A stretch of 64,000 bases of DNA from Phalacrocorax aristotelis (GCF_949628215.1 NC_134277.1:126715963-126779962), one strand, 5' to 3'. Counted from the first letter of the stretch, positions 36,073-49,989 are shown. Notes: generated from the sequence alone by a model not told the origin. Numbers and translations are program-made.

Positions 36073-36784
36073 ACATGATAAGTAAAAGCATAGGATCTCA
36101 AGCCTGAATTTAAACTCACAAACTCACCACCAGAGAAACAAAGATAAGAAATGAGGAAAAGCTCAGGAAATCCTCCTTTCAATATCACACACTGTGGTAT
36201 AAGTTTTCCACTATTACATGTCTTAGCCTCCTATGATTCCCATACATGTGCTGGAATCCCATAACACAAAGCTTATTTTTTTCTAGGCCTAGCAAAAAAT
36301 GTTCATCGTTTTAATTACATGTGAAGGTCTGATTACGGTTGTATGTATGTAGCTCAGAAACTGCCCTCTCCTTATATTGCTGAACTGCAATCATTTTCCA
36401 AATTGTCTTTTGGTCATACAGCATAAACTGAGTTATTTCTTCTTTTGTAGATTTCGACAGGGTTTTAAAAACATTGCAAAAGTAATCAGTCCATAAAGAT
36501 TTGAATCAAAAATCTAGCATCCGCTGAAACAGCTATTAGAGGGACTTTCAGAAGACGGGCACAGGGAGACTGAGTGGGTTTGCCTGGCTGAGGGGTAACT
36601 GCTGGCCGAATGGCATGGGCACTCTGCCTTGCCCCTGTGTGCCTTCATAGAACCTTATGATCTTTATTCAAACAGATTTGCATTACATTTTTACCTGAAT
36701 AAAATGGGATAAAATGCAGAGCTGACTGTGACTTAACCAGAAACACTCCTGGAGACTCCTAGGGAGACCTCGCATGTCCACTCA

Positions 36785-36850
36785 CTCCACTACTTATCCG
36801 TTTTAGCCCTGATCAGCCATTAGGTGCCTAACCGGGCAGATCCACAGCCC
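36785..36850. repeat. Trace of an old amniote interspersed repeat
   Basis: It contains CATTAGGTGCCTAACCGGGC, the same core in reverse as the AGGCACCTAA traces further right. The family is not certain. Confidence 0.3.
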
Positions 36851-37719
36851 TGCTGTGTTCAGTTCTATCTCATCTCTTATTATTGTGCACACTCAGATAT
36901 ACTAAGATCTGTGCATCCGACAGGTGTTTAGCCTAACTAACTCTTCATTGCAAACAATTTCAGTTGTAGCTCTTACTAGTTGGAGAATGTGGTCGTCAGA
37001 GCTTCATGATAAAACTGAAGATAAAATCTTGGTCTCAGTGGATAGGTTCATATTGAATCTTGAGGGACAGCCCTAGCAAGGCCCAAGTTTGCAGCTCATC
37101 CATCCAGCAAACCTGGCCCCAGCTGTGGCTCCCTCAGAATACACAGGAGACTGCATAATACTTGGTTGCTTGTTAGATGCAAACATTTAACACAATTAAG
37201 TACAAGGATTTAATTAATCATTACATTAAAGGAAGTAGGTGGCAAAGGGAGCAGCAGGGGAAGCAATCCATGAGAGTCAACAGTTAGGGAATGGGCAGAT
37301 CTGGGAGTTCGGTGTGGCCTCAGGCTGCTCATGAAAGACACAGATGTGGAGATTGATGGAAAAAACCACATAGCTGTCACCTTTTAATTGTGAACATCCT
37401 TGTGTCTGAGTGTAAAAGAGGGAATGAAAGCACTGCAGCCTCTTCTGCCTCGCAGAGACCGAAGAGACTCTGTCCGTATGATTGTACTCATTCTCTGTCA
37501 ACATTTCCACCGACTTCAGTAGAAGTCTATATTGGGGAAGTCCAGCTTTAATATTTTTTTATGCCCACAACCTTCTGCTCCACAGAGCCTACTCATTTTC
37601 ACAAATTCACAGACTATATTTTCACTTATAATAAAAGAAAAAGCCATTTAGTTACAGACTTCAAACAAATGATTAGTGCATGAGTACTGAAGGCTGAATT
37701 CAATACAAAGACAAAGAAG

Positions 37720-37820
37720 GTTGTGAAGCTAGATACTAAGCTAATACAGCTTGGCATGATTCCTCTAACATCAGTGGAGCTCCGCTGATTTACTCAAACT
37801 GAGAATCTGGCCCATTAAAA
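37720..37820. repeat. Trace of an old SINE- or LINE-derived repeat
   Basis: It contains ATCAGTGGAGCTCCGCTGAT then TGAGAATCTGGCCCA, a pattern known from old repeats of birds, turtles and crocodilians. Recognised by eye only. Confidence 0.4.
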
Positions 37821-40574
37821 TTTAAAAATAAAGCTACAAGTACCTACAAAATTTGAACTTTGTACTTTGAAATAGAAGGCAGACACTTTATCCATGGGTC
37901 TGTGCAGTCTTTAGTTAAAATCCACTGGAATTTAGACATATTATTTTTGGCCACTCGAAAGTGCTCGTATTGTTCCATGAAAGAAACAGAAACATGTGGT
38001 GAATTAAAAAGAAAAATTAATAGAAAAGTTTTAAAAAATAATTAAAATAAGGAAGGCTATGGAGTTCACATAAAGTGCATTCCTTCATCCCAAATTAACA
38101 GCTGTGTGCATGAAGATCTGATCAAGAAGTCAGACTTAATTTAGCTGTCTTCCCTCAGAAATTAAGTGTGGTAACAGAGGCAGCGAAGACTTTTTTACCC
38201 TCTGCTAACTGTTCACTTTCCTTTTAATCTCTTAATTCCAGTCCTGAATAGTGTATGAAATTTTGGAAAGGCTTTGTCTTTACCAAAGAGTTGGGTGTGT
38301 TGACTGTGCAGCATCCTCTATGCCTTTGCAGCTCCTCTGCCTGCTGAGGGACCCCCGTCCTCTGCAGCCCCACGTACCAGCTGTGTGGGAGCCTGCAGGG
38401 TCCCGGCAGAGACCACAGCAGCGGGCAGACAGGCACACAGGCTCTATAAAGAATATATCCCTGGAAATGTTGTACATGTAAGGGGAACTGACCTGCCAGG
38501 CCATGGATCACAGATTGGGCATCTCTGTGAGGCCACACACAGCCCTATAACCCAGAGCTGAAAAAAGGGGTGGTTTTCCCATTATCATGGGTTAAGCATG
38601 ACAAAATGGGAGTCTTGACTTTTCAGTCAGCAGTGGAAATCAGGAATAATTAAATCAAAGTTAGTGGTCTCAGGTGGAAAACTGAACAGAGGATGTACCT
38701 ACCCAGATAAACATACAAGCCTGAATCCTGCACTCTTCAGCCACTGGAAGCCACGGAAGTGTTTAACGCACATCTACCTGGCTACGTAACAGGAGTCACG
38801 GAGGAAACCCATGCTCTGATCATCTGCACTGCTTGATTACTCAGTAGCCCGCTGTCATGGTTTTGTCCTGTGCCAGCTAGCATGCCCTGCCATAAGGGTC
38901 AGATTCAGATTTGGGGTTTGGATGCATTAAGGACCATTCCCAAAAGGACAGTATGAACAAGAATGACAAGATTTGGCTCCATCCACCCTTCTTAGTTCTC
39001 CAGAACTGTACTAGCAGTTTTAGTACCTTCAGATATGTCAGCATATCAAACCCAAGGCATACAACCTTAATTTTATTTTCATGCTGTGAAAGCGCTGTTT
39101 TGGTAAGCTGCAATGTGCTCTCGTATTACTGTGAGCTTTTTGAGCACACACACGTACAGTGATAATTATATGCTAGAGCCTCGGGGGTACCACACTGGAG
39201 TCTGAAGGAGACCTGAAGGACAGGTTGTAACCTAGTGTAGACAGGATCGGGCCAGGCCACTTTGCTTCAGGGCCAGATAATGGTTGCTGAACAGGTGTTA
39301 TTTAGGAGTACAGCCATAGTCACAGTGACTGTAGATTCGTGCTCAAAAAATGAATGTTAGCGCTGCAGAGTAACTTATTTCTGAAAACTGAAATGCCACC
39401 TCACAGAACATAGCAGGTACAAGCATAAGAAAGGCCTTTATCCTATCATGCTTTAGGTAAGCACATTAATGTAAGGATAAAAAAATAAACTAAAATGTCA
39501 AAGTATAAATCAGTTTGGCATGTGTTTTTCATTACAGTAATTCTTTTAAATATTGTCTCTTTAAAAAAGTCCTCAATTTTTAGACAAGTGCAACTCATTG
39601 ATATGCTCTATTACATCTAACAAACCAGAACACAGCAATAATAAAGTCCCATGTTTTATTGGACAGGATGCATAATACAGCCTTCTCCATCTAGAGAGGT
39701 TCCTCCTTTCTCCCTGGGATGGAGTAAGAACATGAATAATAAACTAAGTGTCATCTCTAAGAGACCGGTGCTCTTTGTCTCTTGTGGAAGTTAGAAAGAC
39801 AGAAGACAGGAAAAGCATCTTGCAAGTGAGAGACGGCTATTTTACATTAGGTACAAGGACGTTTAAGCCCAGGTAGCCATTAGTCAGCTACGCTCACACA
39901 ATTCATATTGCCTTAAATGTGTAGTTAGTGCTGATTCATGCGCTACAACACTGATATATTTATGTTCAGTTATTGAGAGTAAATATTCTTGAGACAGACT
40001 GCTCAAGACTCACTATGGAAAACCCACTTCAAGCATAGCTGAACAAACATTACAAATCCTGGGCCAGGAGAGACACAAAACATCCCCGCAATGAGATATA
40101 CATATATTCAGAATGGTTTTAAGATAAAATGCAAACTTCAAGTTAGTTTCTGTTGTGATGGACATTCTAGTCTAAAAGGGTCAGATTTTCTTAGGAATGG
40201 GGAAACAACCTGAGACTATGGGACTGCTCCCCGCGGTGCAAGTCTGATGAAATGATGTAGACATTAACACAGAGTCAAAGTCACATTCTGCCAATGTAAG
40301 GACAGAGGCAAAGGCTCTCTAGCTGTGTTAGACCACTGGTTTGGGCAATAATTTATCTAATTGCCGCATGCGTATGTGGAAATGTGCTTAGAAAATGACA
40401 AAATTCAGTTTGACATTTTATCAAAGATCTTCTGCCACGTTGCAAGAAAACTGTTCTAAGGACTGCTGTCTGCTCTCTCCATCTGCAACCCACATACAGT
40501 GTGGGATGTATGCAGGAAAGTCGTGGGGAAATTAAGCTTGCTAGACCACTTTATCCTCTTAGGGACAGACAAAT

Positions 40575-40650
40575 AGTTCAATATTTTCAAATATTGGCTC
40601 CTAAAGTTAAGCACCTGAGTCCCCAGTTCTGCATCTAATCTTAAGATTCT
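40575..40650. repeat. Trace of an old amniote interspersed repeat
   Basis: The TTCAAATATTGGCTCCTAAA stretch followed by GTTAAGCACCTGAGTCC resembles the widespread TTAGGCACCTAAAT-type repeat core. Confidence 0.35.
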
Positions 40651-43600
40651 TAGTCCTGGTTTCCTCCATGAATTTGAGAAGAATTGGTGATATCGTCTAA
40701 GGATTGGGTAACTGGTCCTTTATCCACCCCATTTTTAAAAATGCAGACATGCTTCTCCAGTGGAAGACAGCTCACTGGTCTGCAGATTATGCATTTGTAG
40801 CAGGTTGCATTTGGCCTTCAGTTATTGATTACAAAAAGTTGAAAGCCTGTGAGTTTACATACTTAGATTTAGCTAAAATAACAAAAAAAAAAAACCCCAG
40901 CCTTTCTTGATATTGTACAAGGCAGCATATGTTAACTTAAAAAATTTCCATTTGCCATATGGTCTTCAGGTGATTTGATGTAATTCAAAACAGGCATTCA
41001 GTAGCCTAATAGTTTTACCGTACCACAGATGTGTGCATTCCCTTGAAATATATTTTTAGTTTGCTTCTCAGGCTTTGATTCTTCTGCTGGCATTAGAAGC
41101 CAAATTACAGAAGCAAAGCAAATTCCAAATTCAGTTCACAAACCTACATTATCAAAACGCTCTCCACTGGAAAAATATTCATGTCAGGCTTGAAATACCT
41201 TAATCATATTTCTCGTCTTCATCCCTCAACACAGTATGTGAGGATATGATGTAGAAAAGCTAGAAGCTACTCAGGAAAAGCTCTTCCCTGTGTTGCCTGA
41301 GTCGTTTCAGAGAACTGTGATTTGAGTCTGAGCTTAGGCTCATGGGTTCGCAGTTTTAACATGATTATGCACATGCATGACTAGCACCCATACTTGAGTG
41401 CACATACTGCAGATTTTAATGCAGTGGTTCCAATCACATCTTAGTTTGGTTTGTTGCTGTGTGTGAAGCAGCAATGATAGCTCTGCGAGAGGTTTTAGGG
41501 AAAGGGGGTTTTTTTCTTTGCTGCTTTGATTTCTTACAATAACAGAAGTATTAGTGTGAAACCTTTGAGCTCACATGGGAAAATTTTCAAACTGAATGAC
41601 TATGTTTTCATAGGCTGATGAAGTTTAGATACCAATAAAAAGTGTGTCTGAAACCTTAGATGAGCAAGTCCACATCACTTTGCACAGCCATTTGTTTGGG
41701 CTGCTGTCTAGCAGGTGATGCACGATCTTTTCCTCTCCAATCTACCTCATGTAGATCTGACAGATTAAATAGGGGAGGTAGTAATTCTACAGCATGGACT
41801 TCTTCCCCAGGTGTGGCCAATGTGAGCTAAGCAGTCTGTAGCTGACAGATACAAATGTTTTATTCTGTTTTAACTGTATGGACCAAAGATTAGCGTAAAA
41901 AACATCATAGCTGGCAATCCCCTATTAAATCATGTCTTTTTTATCAGTTGCTCACTACTTTTCCCAGCATTATGCCCATTTACATAGAGTATATAAATGT
42001 CTGATGGGTTTGTTTTAAATGAGTGGGTTTTAAATGAAACTGTTTCAAAAGACTGGAAAGATGATGGAGCCACTGGTTAAAAGATTTTCAGTCCTTCCCA
42101 AAGGGCTTCCAGGGTCACCATTACTGCAGTGCGGCTTCACACACACCAACTCACCAGGGGCAGCAGTATATACCAAAACTGTTTATGTTGCTGTTAGCAT
42201 GGTGAAAGACTAAGCACGCTTTATGAGAACTAGATATTGCCAACAGCTGAGCAGACAGAGCTGTAGTGGAGTAGCAGCACGGGAAATGTTAGTAGCCCAA
42301 GGGGAACCACACTTCATGAGATATAACATAGTCTCTTGTCTGAAATGAGCCGAGTTACCCATGTTGCAAACCCTTATAAGGTATCGCTGCTCTTTTTACC
42401 TTAACTTTTATTACATTAAAGGTAACGTGGGTAAGGCTAGTCCTTCTATCATCATACTGCCATGTTACCATTCTCTCACACCACAAAAGCCAGTGCATTT
42501 TAGACGTGCGTGGTGGGCGCAACAATTTTTTTGGCATAGCAGCCATTCTCTTGGAGAGGCTGGCCAGGAAGGGGGTTGTGCTACCACCTTCTGCGGCTCT
42601 CCTGCTCTCTTTGCAGGTTAGCAAACACAACCAGGAGCATCTTAACTACTCAGAGGTGCCGGGATAACAGTTGTGTAACCTGTTAGGACCTGAGCACAGA
42701 AAAGGGAGAGCCCCTTCACGGTCTCTCACTCTGTGTGTGTACGCGCAGTTATGAGGCTCTTGATGTGGGACAGGCACAAGTTGTAAATTATCACGAATGC
42801 TGCTGCTAGGTGTCGCACAGTCCTTTTTTCAGCGCTAACACAGGGATACTTACGGGAACTACAATGAAACTAAACACTTTTACTAATGAGATCACAGTTC
42901 TCAGTTCAAAGCAGGTGAAACAAAAAATACTTAGTTTGAGCAGAGAAAGATAAATGGTATATGGAACTTCTTATTAAATAAAAAGTACAAAATTATATTG
43001 CAGATACGTTGCTTCTTGCCAAGCTCTTGTTGGTGTTCCAAGAAAAATTAATAACTGACCTACTATAAAACCCTATTCTCTTATTACTTTCTTGAAGCTT
43101 TCATCAAAAATAGATATCTTGAGTGCGTTGAATATTTCTGGTTCTTTTGATGATTTGCTGTAACGTTAATCTCCGCAATGTGGTTATGTTAACACCTTCC
43201 TGCTGCTAAACCAAATTTCACCTTCAGACACAGGGGGACTGAATTTTTAGACGGGGATAATCCAGGACTCAACAGCAGTGGATTTTGGAAAAGTGAGTGA
43301 AATATAACCCAAGCTGGGCTGACTCAGTTGGCAGGCTGAAGCTGAGACAGCTTAATGAGAAATGAGTCTTTAAAGATCCTGTGTGTTGATACTTCAGTAG
43401 TATGTTACTTTTCTGAAACTTCCAAGGTACATTATGAGGACTAGAAAGCATTATTTCATGGTTGCAGAATAACAGATTTTTTTCCTTAGGAAGAAAGGAA
43501 GTCCATCTCAATCAATTCTGGCCCGTTAGCTGCTCTGACACCATCGAACATTAAACCCATTAAAATGGCTGCAGATGCCATTTTCTTCAAGAGTATATAG

Positions 43601-44422
43601 AAATTAGAGTTGAATGTTTGCTCGTGTATTACAAAGTTACAGGTACTACAGTGATATGTATTATATAAGTCTGATAGATGGATACACAAGCAGATAAACA
43701 TAGGAATGTTCTCAGAACCTAAACAAGACCCTCAAAAGCAGATGCCATCAGTAAGCGTATGACATCAGTTTGATGTAGGCGAACCTCTCCTCAGGTTGCA
43801 GTCTGGGTAAGGGACTCCTTGGGTGAGGCTCAACTAACAGAGCTGCAGGATGTTCACTGGATAAAAGAAATTCCTGAAAAGCACAATGGAGGTGAAATCT
43901 GAGCTATGGTTTTCTATAGCCGTTGCAAATGAAGTGGGAAATCCGTCCAGTTACTGGTACCTTAGCTCTAGTTACAGGAATAAACTACTATGGTGGTCCA
44001 TTGTCATGGGAATGTAAGTTTTCCTTTCAGCTCTGAGAACAGGTCATTATGCCCGTACATATATATGCATATATGCATGTATATGCAATATAGAGCAATG
44101 TGTTCTGTGTCAGCCTCTGCTTGGAAAAAAATCTAAGCAGAAACTTCAACTGCTGAACATTATAATGATGTGTTTATTTTGTGCACCTTGTTTGTGCAAA
44201 AACGTTCTTTCAATTACTTATTTTTTGAAATAACAGACTGTCCTTTGACCTGAAAAGCTCTTTGGCTATGCCTACATTAGCAAATGTGCAGATGAATAGG
44301 AGTGGATCTGCAGACATTCATACTACCTTGCATTTCAGGTGTTACTTTGGGCTGATTCTGTTCTGGTCATATGGGCTGAATGCCTGTTAGTCACTGGCGA
44401 GCACTAGGTGTGCTGCTGAAAT

Positions 44423-44466
44423 TTTTGGTTGGGTTTTTTGTTTTTTTTGTTTGTTTTTTTTTTTTT
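44423..44466 (+). repeat. T-rich simple tract
   Basis: T runs broken by G, ending in 13 or more Ts. Low-complexity DNA or an old poly-A tail of a minus-strand retro-insert. Confidence 0.8.
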
Positions 44467-45684
44467 AATAATTTCCACAAGTGTCTACAGTTCTGAATAT
44501 CTAAGGATTATCCTTTAAACATTTGACAGATGGATTTCAAGGAGCTTTATAAATCTTTGCAGTTCCAGAGTGGTTGAAATAAATGCTGCTGTCATTGTTT
44601 TACAGCTAGGGAAAACAGTGTACTGAAGTATTGCATAACTTGCCAACAAAGAAAGTCTTTGTTTGAACCAGGAATATGTGCCGTTTCTATTGACTTCCAG
44701 CTAATTTTTAAACTTCTCTTCAGTAGTTTAAACACAGTCTCTTTCAGAACAACAGATGGCTATAGATTTGTACCTCAACCTATGCAAAATAGTATTGCTT
44801 ATCACCTAATTGACAAAATGGGCAAGAAATACCTAGGCTACATCAGGTTTGTTCTTTGTGACCACATGATGTGAAAGCAAATGCCAAACACAGCGAAAAC
44901 AGAATGGTGTTTCTGTCAAGCCACATTCACTTTGTGGTACTCTAAATATCTATGCAACATGCAGGGTAATATAAATCAGACTTGCAACTTGTAAGCAAAG
45001 ATATTCATCAGCAAAGCATTGTAACTGTCTTATTTAAAACGAATGAATAAATAAGAACCAGACTGTGCAATACATTAAGACAGATTTTTGGCTTTGTAAA
45101 CAACAGAGACATATCTCTGATTCGCACTTATTTTTATTTAAAAAAAACCAACAAACACTTTTAAATCTTGTCTAGTTTAAAAATATTCATACAGGAACTT
45201 TTTGTCTTCTGCCAAAAGTCTGCCCTCTATTAGATCAATGACATTTCCTTTGAAAAACACATCTGGCTTCTGATACTGCAGTGTCCGTCAATGAAATTCC
45301 TGGTTTTGAAAGAGTAACAAGAAGGTGATATAGCAGATAAGTTTACTGACAGATCTCCAAGTAGGATTTCCTCTGTGGCAATTTTGCATAGCCAGTTTTG
45401 ACCACTTATAAAGAGTTTCACAAATTGACAGTGAAACTTTATTATCTTCAACTGGTAAGGAGATAGGGTATTCTAAAGTAAAGTAGATGGCTACCCCATT
45501 CTATCTATCATTCTGCCTGCAGATGTGTTTGTTTCCTGATTAGAAAAGTTAAAAAAAAAAAGAGTCTGCACAACAAAACCAAAATACACCTGGCCAGTTG
45601 TGATATGTTGATTTCCTAAAACATATTCCTTCCTGACTTCTGTAAGTAATCCATTTATACCAAGAAGCATGAGGTTTCATTATA

Positions 45685-45731
45685 CATAATTATCTTAGCA
45701 TAATTATAAATGCTAATGGTCACATAATTAT
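45685..45731 (+). promoter_or_regulatory. Three CATAATTAT sites in 47 bp
   Basis: CATAATTAT occurs at 45685, 45699 and 45723; the outer two extend to ACATAATTATCT. The TAATTA core is bound by many homeodomain proteins. The repetition is seen directly, the function is inference. Confidence 0.4.
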
Positions 45732-46894
45732 CTAGATCTTTTTAAAATCCAATCACTCAACTCACTATTTCACTCAAAAGGTCTCTTGGGGCTCTAAATC
45801 CCATATTTTGCATGAAATAATATTTCCTTGAATTTGTTCTTCATTTAACTGCCATTAATTACACCATATAACCTCTTCTCATATTTTGGAATAGAGGAAT
45901 ACTGGGTGCTTGTAATAGTTTCATATTAATATCACTGTATTTCAGTGCTCATTTTATAAGTTAAAAGCATTAAAGAATACCTAAAAACCTAATGAATGAG
46001 TTGATGACAGTCATAGAAAATAACAAGCTTTATAAGCACTTTTACAACCGCTACCTTAAATCATCAACCAAGCAGTGCTTTTCAAAAATTTGTCAGCTCT
46101 GCAGTCAATCCAAAGTCAAAGCGTGTAGGTGAATACTGAAGAGATTAATTCAGACTTTAGGACTGTATGATAATCCCATTGTGCAAAAGGACCATACAGA
46201 AATCCTGCACAGTCTGAAACTGTCAGGCAGGTCTCACAGACCCGAAGACCCCAGACCACTCAAAAGGCTTCAGAATCACAGATGGCTAATTACCACTTTT
46301 TTACTCACCTCTTCATTTTAGTGTCTCAGTTCTGGGCAGCCCTCTTCTTGCATCATTGCAGATAACGGGGTGTTGCCACTGATACTGATGAGTGCTGGAC
46401 TTACACCAGCCCTTCCTCCCTCTGCACGGCTCACCGCTGCTGTCACCACTTAATTCCAGTCCATCCCTGCAGGTCATTAAAATCATTACATTTTTCGTTT
46501 CAGAATCTATCTGTTACCATAAAGGCCACTATGGGGTCTTTTTTCTTTAATTAGCAATATGGGGAGTAATGCACCTGCATCAAGCAGAGCAGGGAATGTT
46601 ACTTGCTGTCCTGTGATCTTTGTTTTGCCAGCCTGTGAGTGCTGTCCCTGATCTCCACTCTTAATAACTACCTTAGCTGTCCTGTCCTCTTTCCTGTGTT
46701 CATATGTCGCAGCAAACAGGCTCCTTGACTTGTCATCCTTCAGCATGTTCTGTTCTTATCTCTGTCACAGTGTGAACCTGATCTCCCTGCCAAAATGTGA
46801 CCTTCAGCATCTTTTGGAAGATTTGTACTGTTATTCCATCATTCACTGAATGAAGACAGCAGCACTCATGCGTGCTACAAGGCTTTGCTGGTTA

Positions 46895-47050
46895 GGCAGA
46901 GGCCTAAACCCATATTTAAAGTTTCACAGGCCCCCTAGTGCTCTTCATTTTCTTGTCTTGTGCTGGCATCTAACCCTACACCACTGAAGTTAATGAGAGC
47001 ATCCATTAATACAAATTCACACTGTACACCATATGACTGGGCCTAAATGT
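46895..47050. repeat. Trace of an old amniote interspersed repeat
   Basis: It carries AGGCCTAAACCCATATTTAA and then CCACTGAAGTTAATGAGAGC and ACTGGGCCTAA, three phrases typical of one old, highly diverged repeat family. A further AGGCACTTAG trace follows near 47325. Confidence 0.4.
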
Positions 47051-47616
47051 CAGTAAAAATTGCATGTGACAATTAATAAAGCTGTAGCCTGTAGGCCCTA
47101 GAGCTGGATTAATGGCAATGAAAGAATTAATGGTATATGAAAGAAAGTAACAGTAGTTTAGCTGTCCCATCTGAAAGCAAGGATGCACTTGCCCAGCAGA
47201 GAATGGGGATACAGAGTGCTGTAAGTGTCTGGCTTAGATACATAAGCGATCTGTGGCATGCTGCAAACTATCAGCAGTATTTTGCATATAATGGAGAGTG
47301 TGGTTAATACTCTGCAGATTTTAGGCACTTAGAAAATGGGCTCTACTATGTTTTCCATTTCAATTTTAGGCTAGCGTAGCAGTGTTGTGCAATTTAGCTG
47401 CTCACTATATTGCCTGAACACAGTAATTCCAAGCAATGATTTTATTATGAAGACTAGTTCCTAGCAAAAAGAGGTCAAGGATCTTTAGCTGTTTAGAAAA
47501 GCATATCTCAGAGGATAAACCAAGATATATAAGGCTAAATATTTCTGCAACTAGCTAGGAGTTTTAGTTGTTATTTTGTTTGTTGTCATGTAAAGTTGTA
47601 ACACATGAATAAGGAT

Positions 47617-47718
47617 TATGTGTGTGTGCATATGTGTATATATAAACACATGCATATACATAAAAATGTATGCATATTTATGCGCATGCACATCTATATA
47701 CATGTATACACATATAAA
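47617..47718. repeat. Alternating purine-pyrimidine low-complexity tract
   Basis: TG, CA, TA and CG steps alternate over about 100 bp with repeated ATGCAT/ACACAT groups. The His-, Tyr- and Met-rich open frames on both strands here are artefacts of this repeat. Confidence 0.85.
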
Positions 47719-47959
47719 AGGTGTTTCCTTTGTGTACACGTGAAAATTATTAGCAAAGCCAATTTTACTGCTTTCTCCCTTCATCACAAAAAAATAAGTT
47801 GTTCCCCTGTACACAAAAGCACAGGAAAAAAACAGAAACATCTGCCCAGCTGCAAATGTTGAACCAAATAAACATTGAAAACAGTAACAAACAATAGAAA
47901 TAATTTCATTTCTGTGTTTTGAGCAACACAAAGAAAAAAATAACCTTTCTTCTTCTTCT

Positions 47960-48538
47960 GAGTCTTCATTTAACCCCAGCTGGCACTAAGCACCACACAG
48001 CTGCTTGCTCATTCCCCCCGCTGGGATGGGGGAGAGAATCGGAAGGGTAAAACTCGTGGGTTGAGATAAAGAGAGTTTAATAGGTAAAGCAAAAGCCATG
48101 TACACAAGCAAAGCAAAAGGAATTAATTCACTGCTTCCCATGGGCAGGCAGGTGTTCAGCCATCTCCAGGAAAGCAGGGTTCCATCATGCATAGTGGTTA
48201 CTTGGGAAGAGAAACTCCATCACTGTGAATGTCTCCCACTTCCTCCTTCTTCCCCCATTTTTATATACTGAGCATGATGCCGTATGGTATGGAATATCCC
48301 TTGGGTCAGCTGGGGTCAGCTGTCCCAGCCGTGTCACCTCCCAGCTTCTTGTGCACCCCGAGCCTGCCCGCTGGTGGGGTGGGGTGAGGAGCAGAAAAGG
48401 CCTTGGCTCTGTGTAAGCACTGCTCAGCAATAGATAAAACATCCCTGTTTATCAACACTTTCCAGCACAAATCTGAAATGTCGCCCCAGACTAGCTACTA
48501 TGAAGAAAATTAACTCTGTCCCAGTCAAAACCAGCACA
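47960..48538 (-). mobile_element. Solo LTR of an ERVL-type endogenous retrovirus
   Basis: On the minus strand the element starts TGTGCTGGTTTTGAC at 48538, has the GGACAGAGTTAATTTTCTTC box just after, a TATATAA at 48267-48261, and a 3' part with CTCTTTATCTCAACCC and GGTGCTTAG, ending near GGGGTTAAA. This order is that of the abundant ERVL LTRs of neoavian birds. The last bases are changed or lost, I find no clear 5 bp target duplication, and no internal gag-pol region is beside it. It carries a possible promoter but no gene. Confidence 0.88.
48261..48267 (-). promoter_or_regulatory. TATA box of the solo LTR
   Basis: TATATAA on the minus strand in the expected middle part of the LTR. It would drive transcription leftwards, toward NSMAF, if still active. 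Confidence 0.55.
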
Positions 48539-49980
48539 TGATGCCAAGCAGATTGCAGAACAGTTATGTAACCTAAAAAGAAATTATTTGCCTATAGACA
48601 TCATTCCAGTGTGAAAACCACAAATTAAATAATTAAAATTGGACTAAGCAAAGTCAAATAAACAGAACCGGAAGAGGCTTAAAACATACCATTGATGAAC
48701 AATGTATTATGATCATGCTCATGAGTACTTCCATTCACAAGGATGATTGGCCAGATCCCCAGGTAAGTGGAAGAGTATTCATTCAATTGAAATCAATGGA
48801 CCTATTTTGGTTGCATGTAAACTGCTGGCTGTTCATTCCCCTTCTGCATCTACCCTTCTTGTTGTGGTTACTAATAAAGCTTGGCAACTCTCATGGCTAA
48901 TGAAGCTGATACAGTGAAGCAGGGAACAATGGTAAAGTGTAACTGAAAATTATAGTATAACTGTAAATCTTAACAATCTTTGTGGTCAGATATCGCCATA
49001 TTGAGTACTCAGAAAAATACAGCATGTCTGTGAATTCTTTCAGATAGTCTTTCCTTGGCCAGCATATGGCATCTAGGAACATCCAGGAGCAGGTGTCAGC
49101 AACCCAGCAAAGTTTACAGCACAAAGATATTGTAATCCCTTTAGAATTTGTGTATCCCATGGGTTGATCACCACAAATGGTGATAAGATAACCATAATGC
49201 CTTCTTTACAGTGAGCAAATCTTCTGCACTAATAGTGTAATGGTGTAATGACTAGATGACTTCTTCCCAGAGGCAGTCTTAGTACTCAGTTGGGAGTTAT
49301 TTAGGAGAGTTTTTCCTGAAGATAATTTTCAGTTCTGAAAAGGCATTCAGCTTCATTCAGAAATTCTGTCACTGAAGCTACTTCTGATCGACTAATATCT
49401 AGCCGGAGTGCAAAAATTGCTTTCCTGACATGGCATTGCAAATACACACACCTCTTGCATAGCTGCACTGGCTGCACTTTTTTTTTATTATGTTGAACGT
49501 AAGATACTTTTATTTGTCTTCATGACTCCCTCCACATTCTTTTCATTTTAAGGTCATCAATAAACTGATCCCAATCCCAGTAATCTCTTATATTGCACAT
49601 TGCCTATTTGTTATATTGCGTGACTATGTAAATGTAGAGTTTGAGGAAGCCAGAAATATGGAACTATTTTCCAAAATTTTGTAAAAAAATCTGTAGTAAA
49701 TAATTTATGTGAATGATTAATTGCAAATATTTATGAAGAATATATGAAATAGCCCAGAAACCACATTTCCCAAGTGAAAAAGAAAAGCCTAACTCACTCT
49801 ACAAAACTTGCTTAAAGAAAGGATTAAAGTTGTCCCTCTATTTATTGGGAGAACCAGAAAGAAGAAATTGCTAGTAATTAATAGTAATCATAACTGAGGA
49901 TTCTTGAAAAAACCACAAATTAAATAATAATATGATTCCTTCTGAAGTTTATTATTGCAAAAATGGTAAGTTATGTCATT
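48539..49980. other. Intergenic DNA between LTR and LINE fragment
   Basis: AT-rich, no gene recognised. The sequence near 48770-48800 (TTGAAATCAATGGACC) resembles old repeat DNA. The right part may belong to the LINE that becomes recognisable near 50.0 kb. Confidence 0.6.
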
Positions 49981-49989
49981 CCAACAGCA

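Larger units (their letters stand above)
36073..47616. other. Intergenic DNA with scattered old repeat traces
   Basis: No gene was recognised over 11.5 kb. Traces of an old amniote repeat occur (separate entries), plus a T/G tract at 44423-44466. The block at 42350-42860 is richer in CpG and has open frames on both strands without a known motif. At 45685-45731 there are three identical homeodomain-type sites. Confidence 0.65.

Noticed and set aside
47551-47931. 126-codon Tyr-, His- and Met-rich frame
   Set aside because: It is produced by the alternating purine-pyrimidine repeat at 47617-47718.
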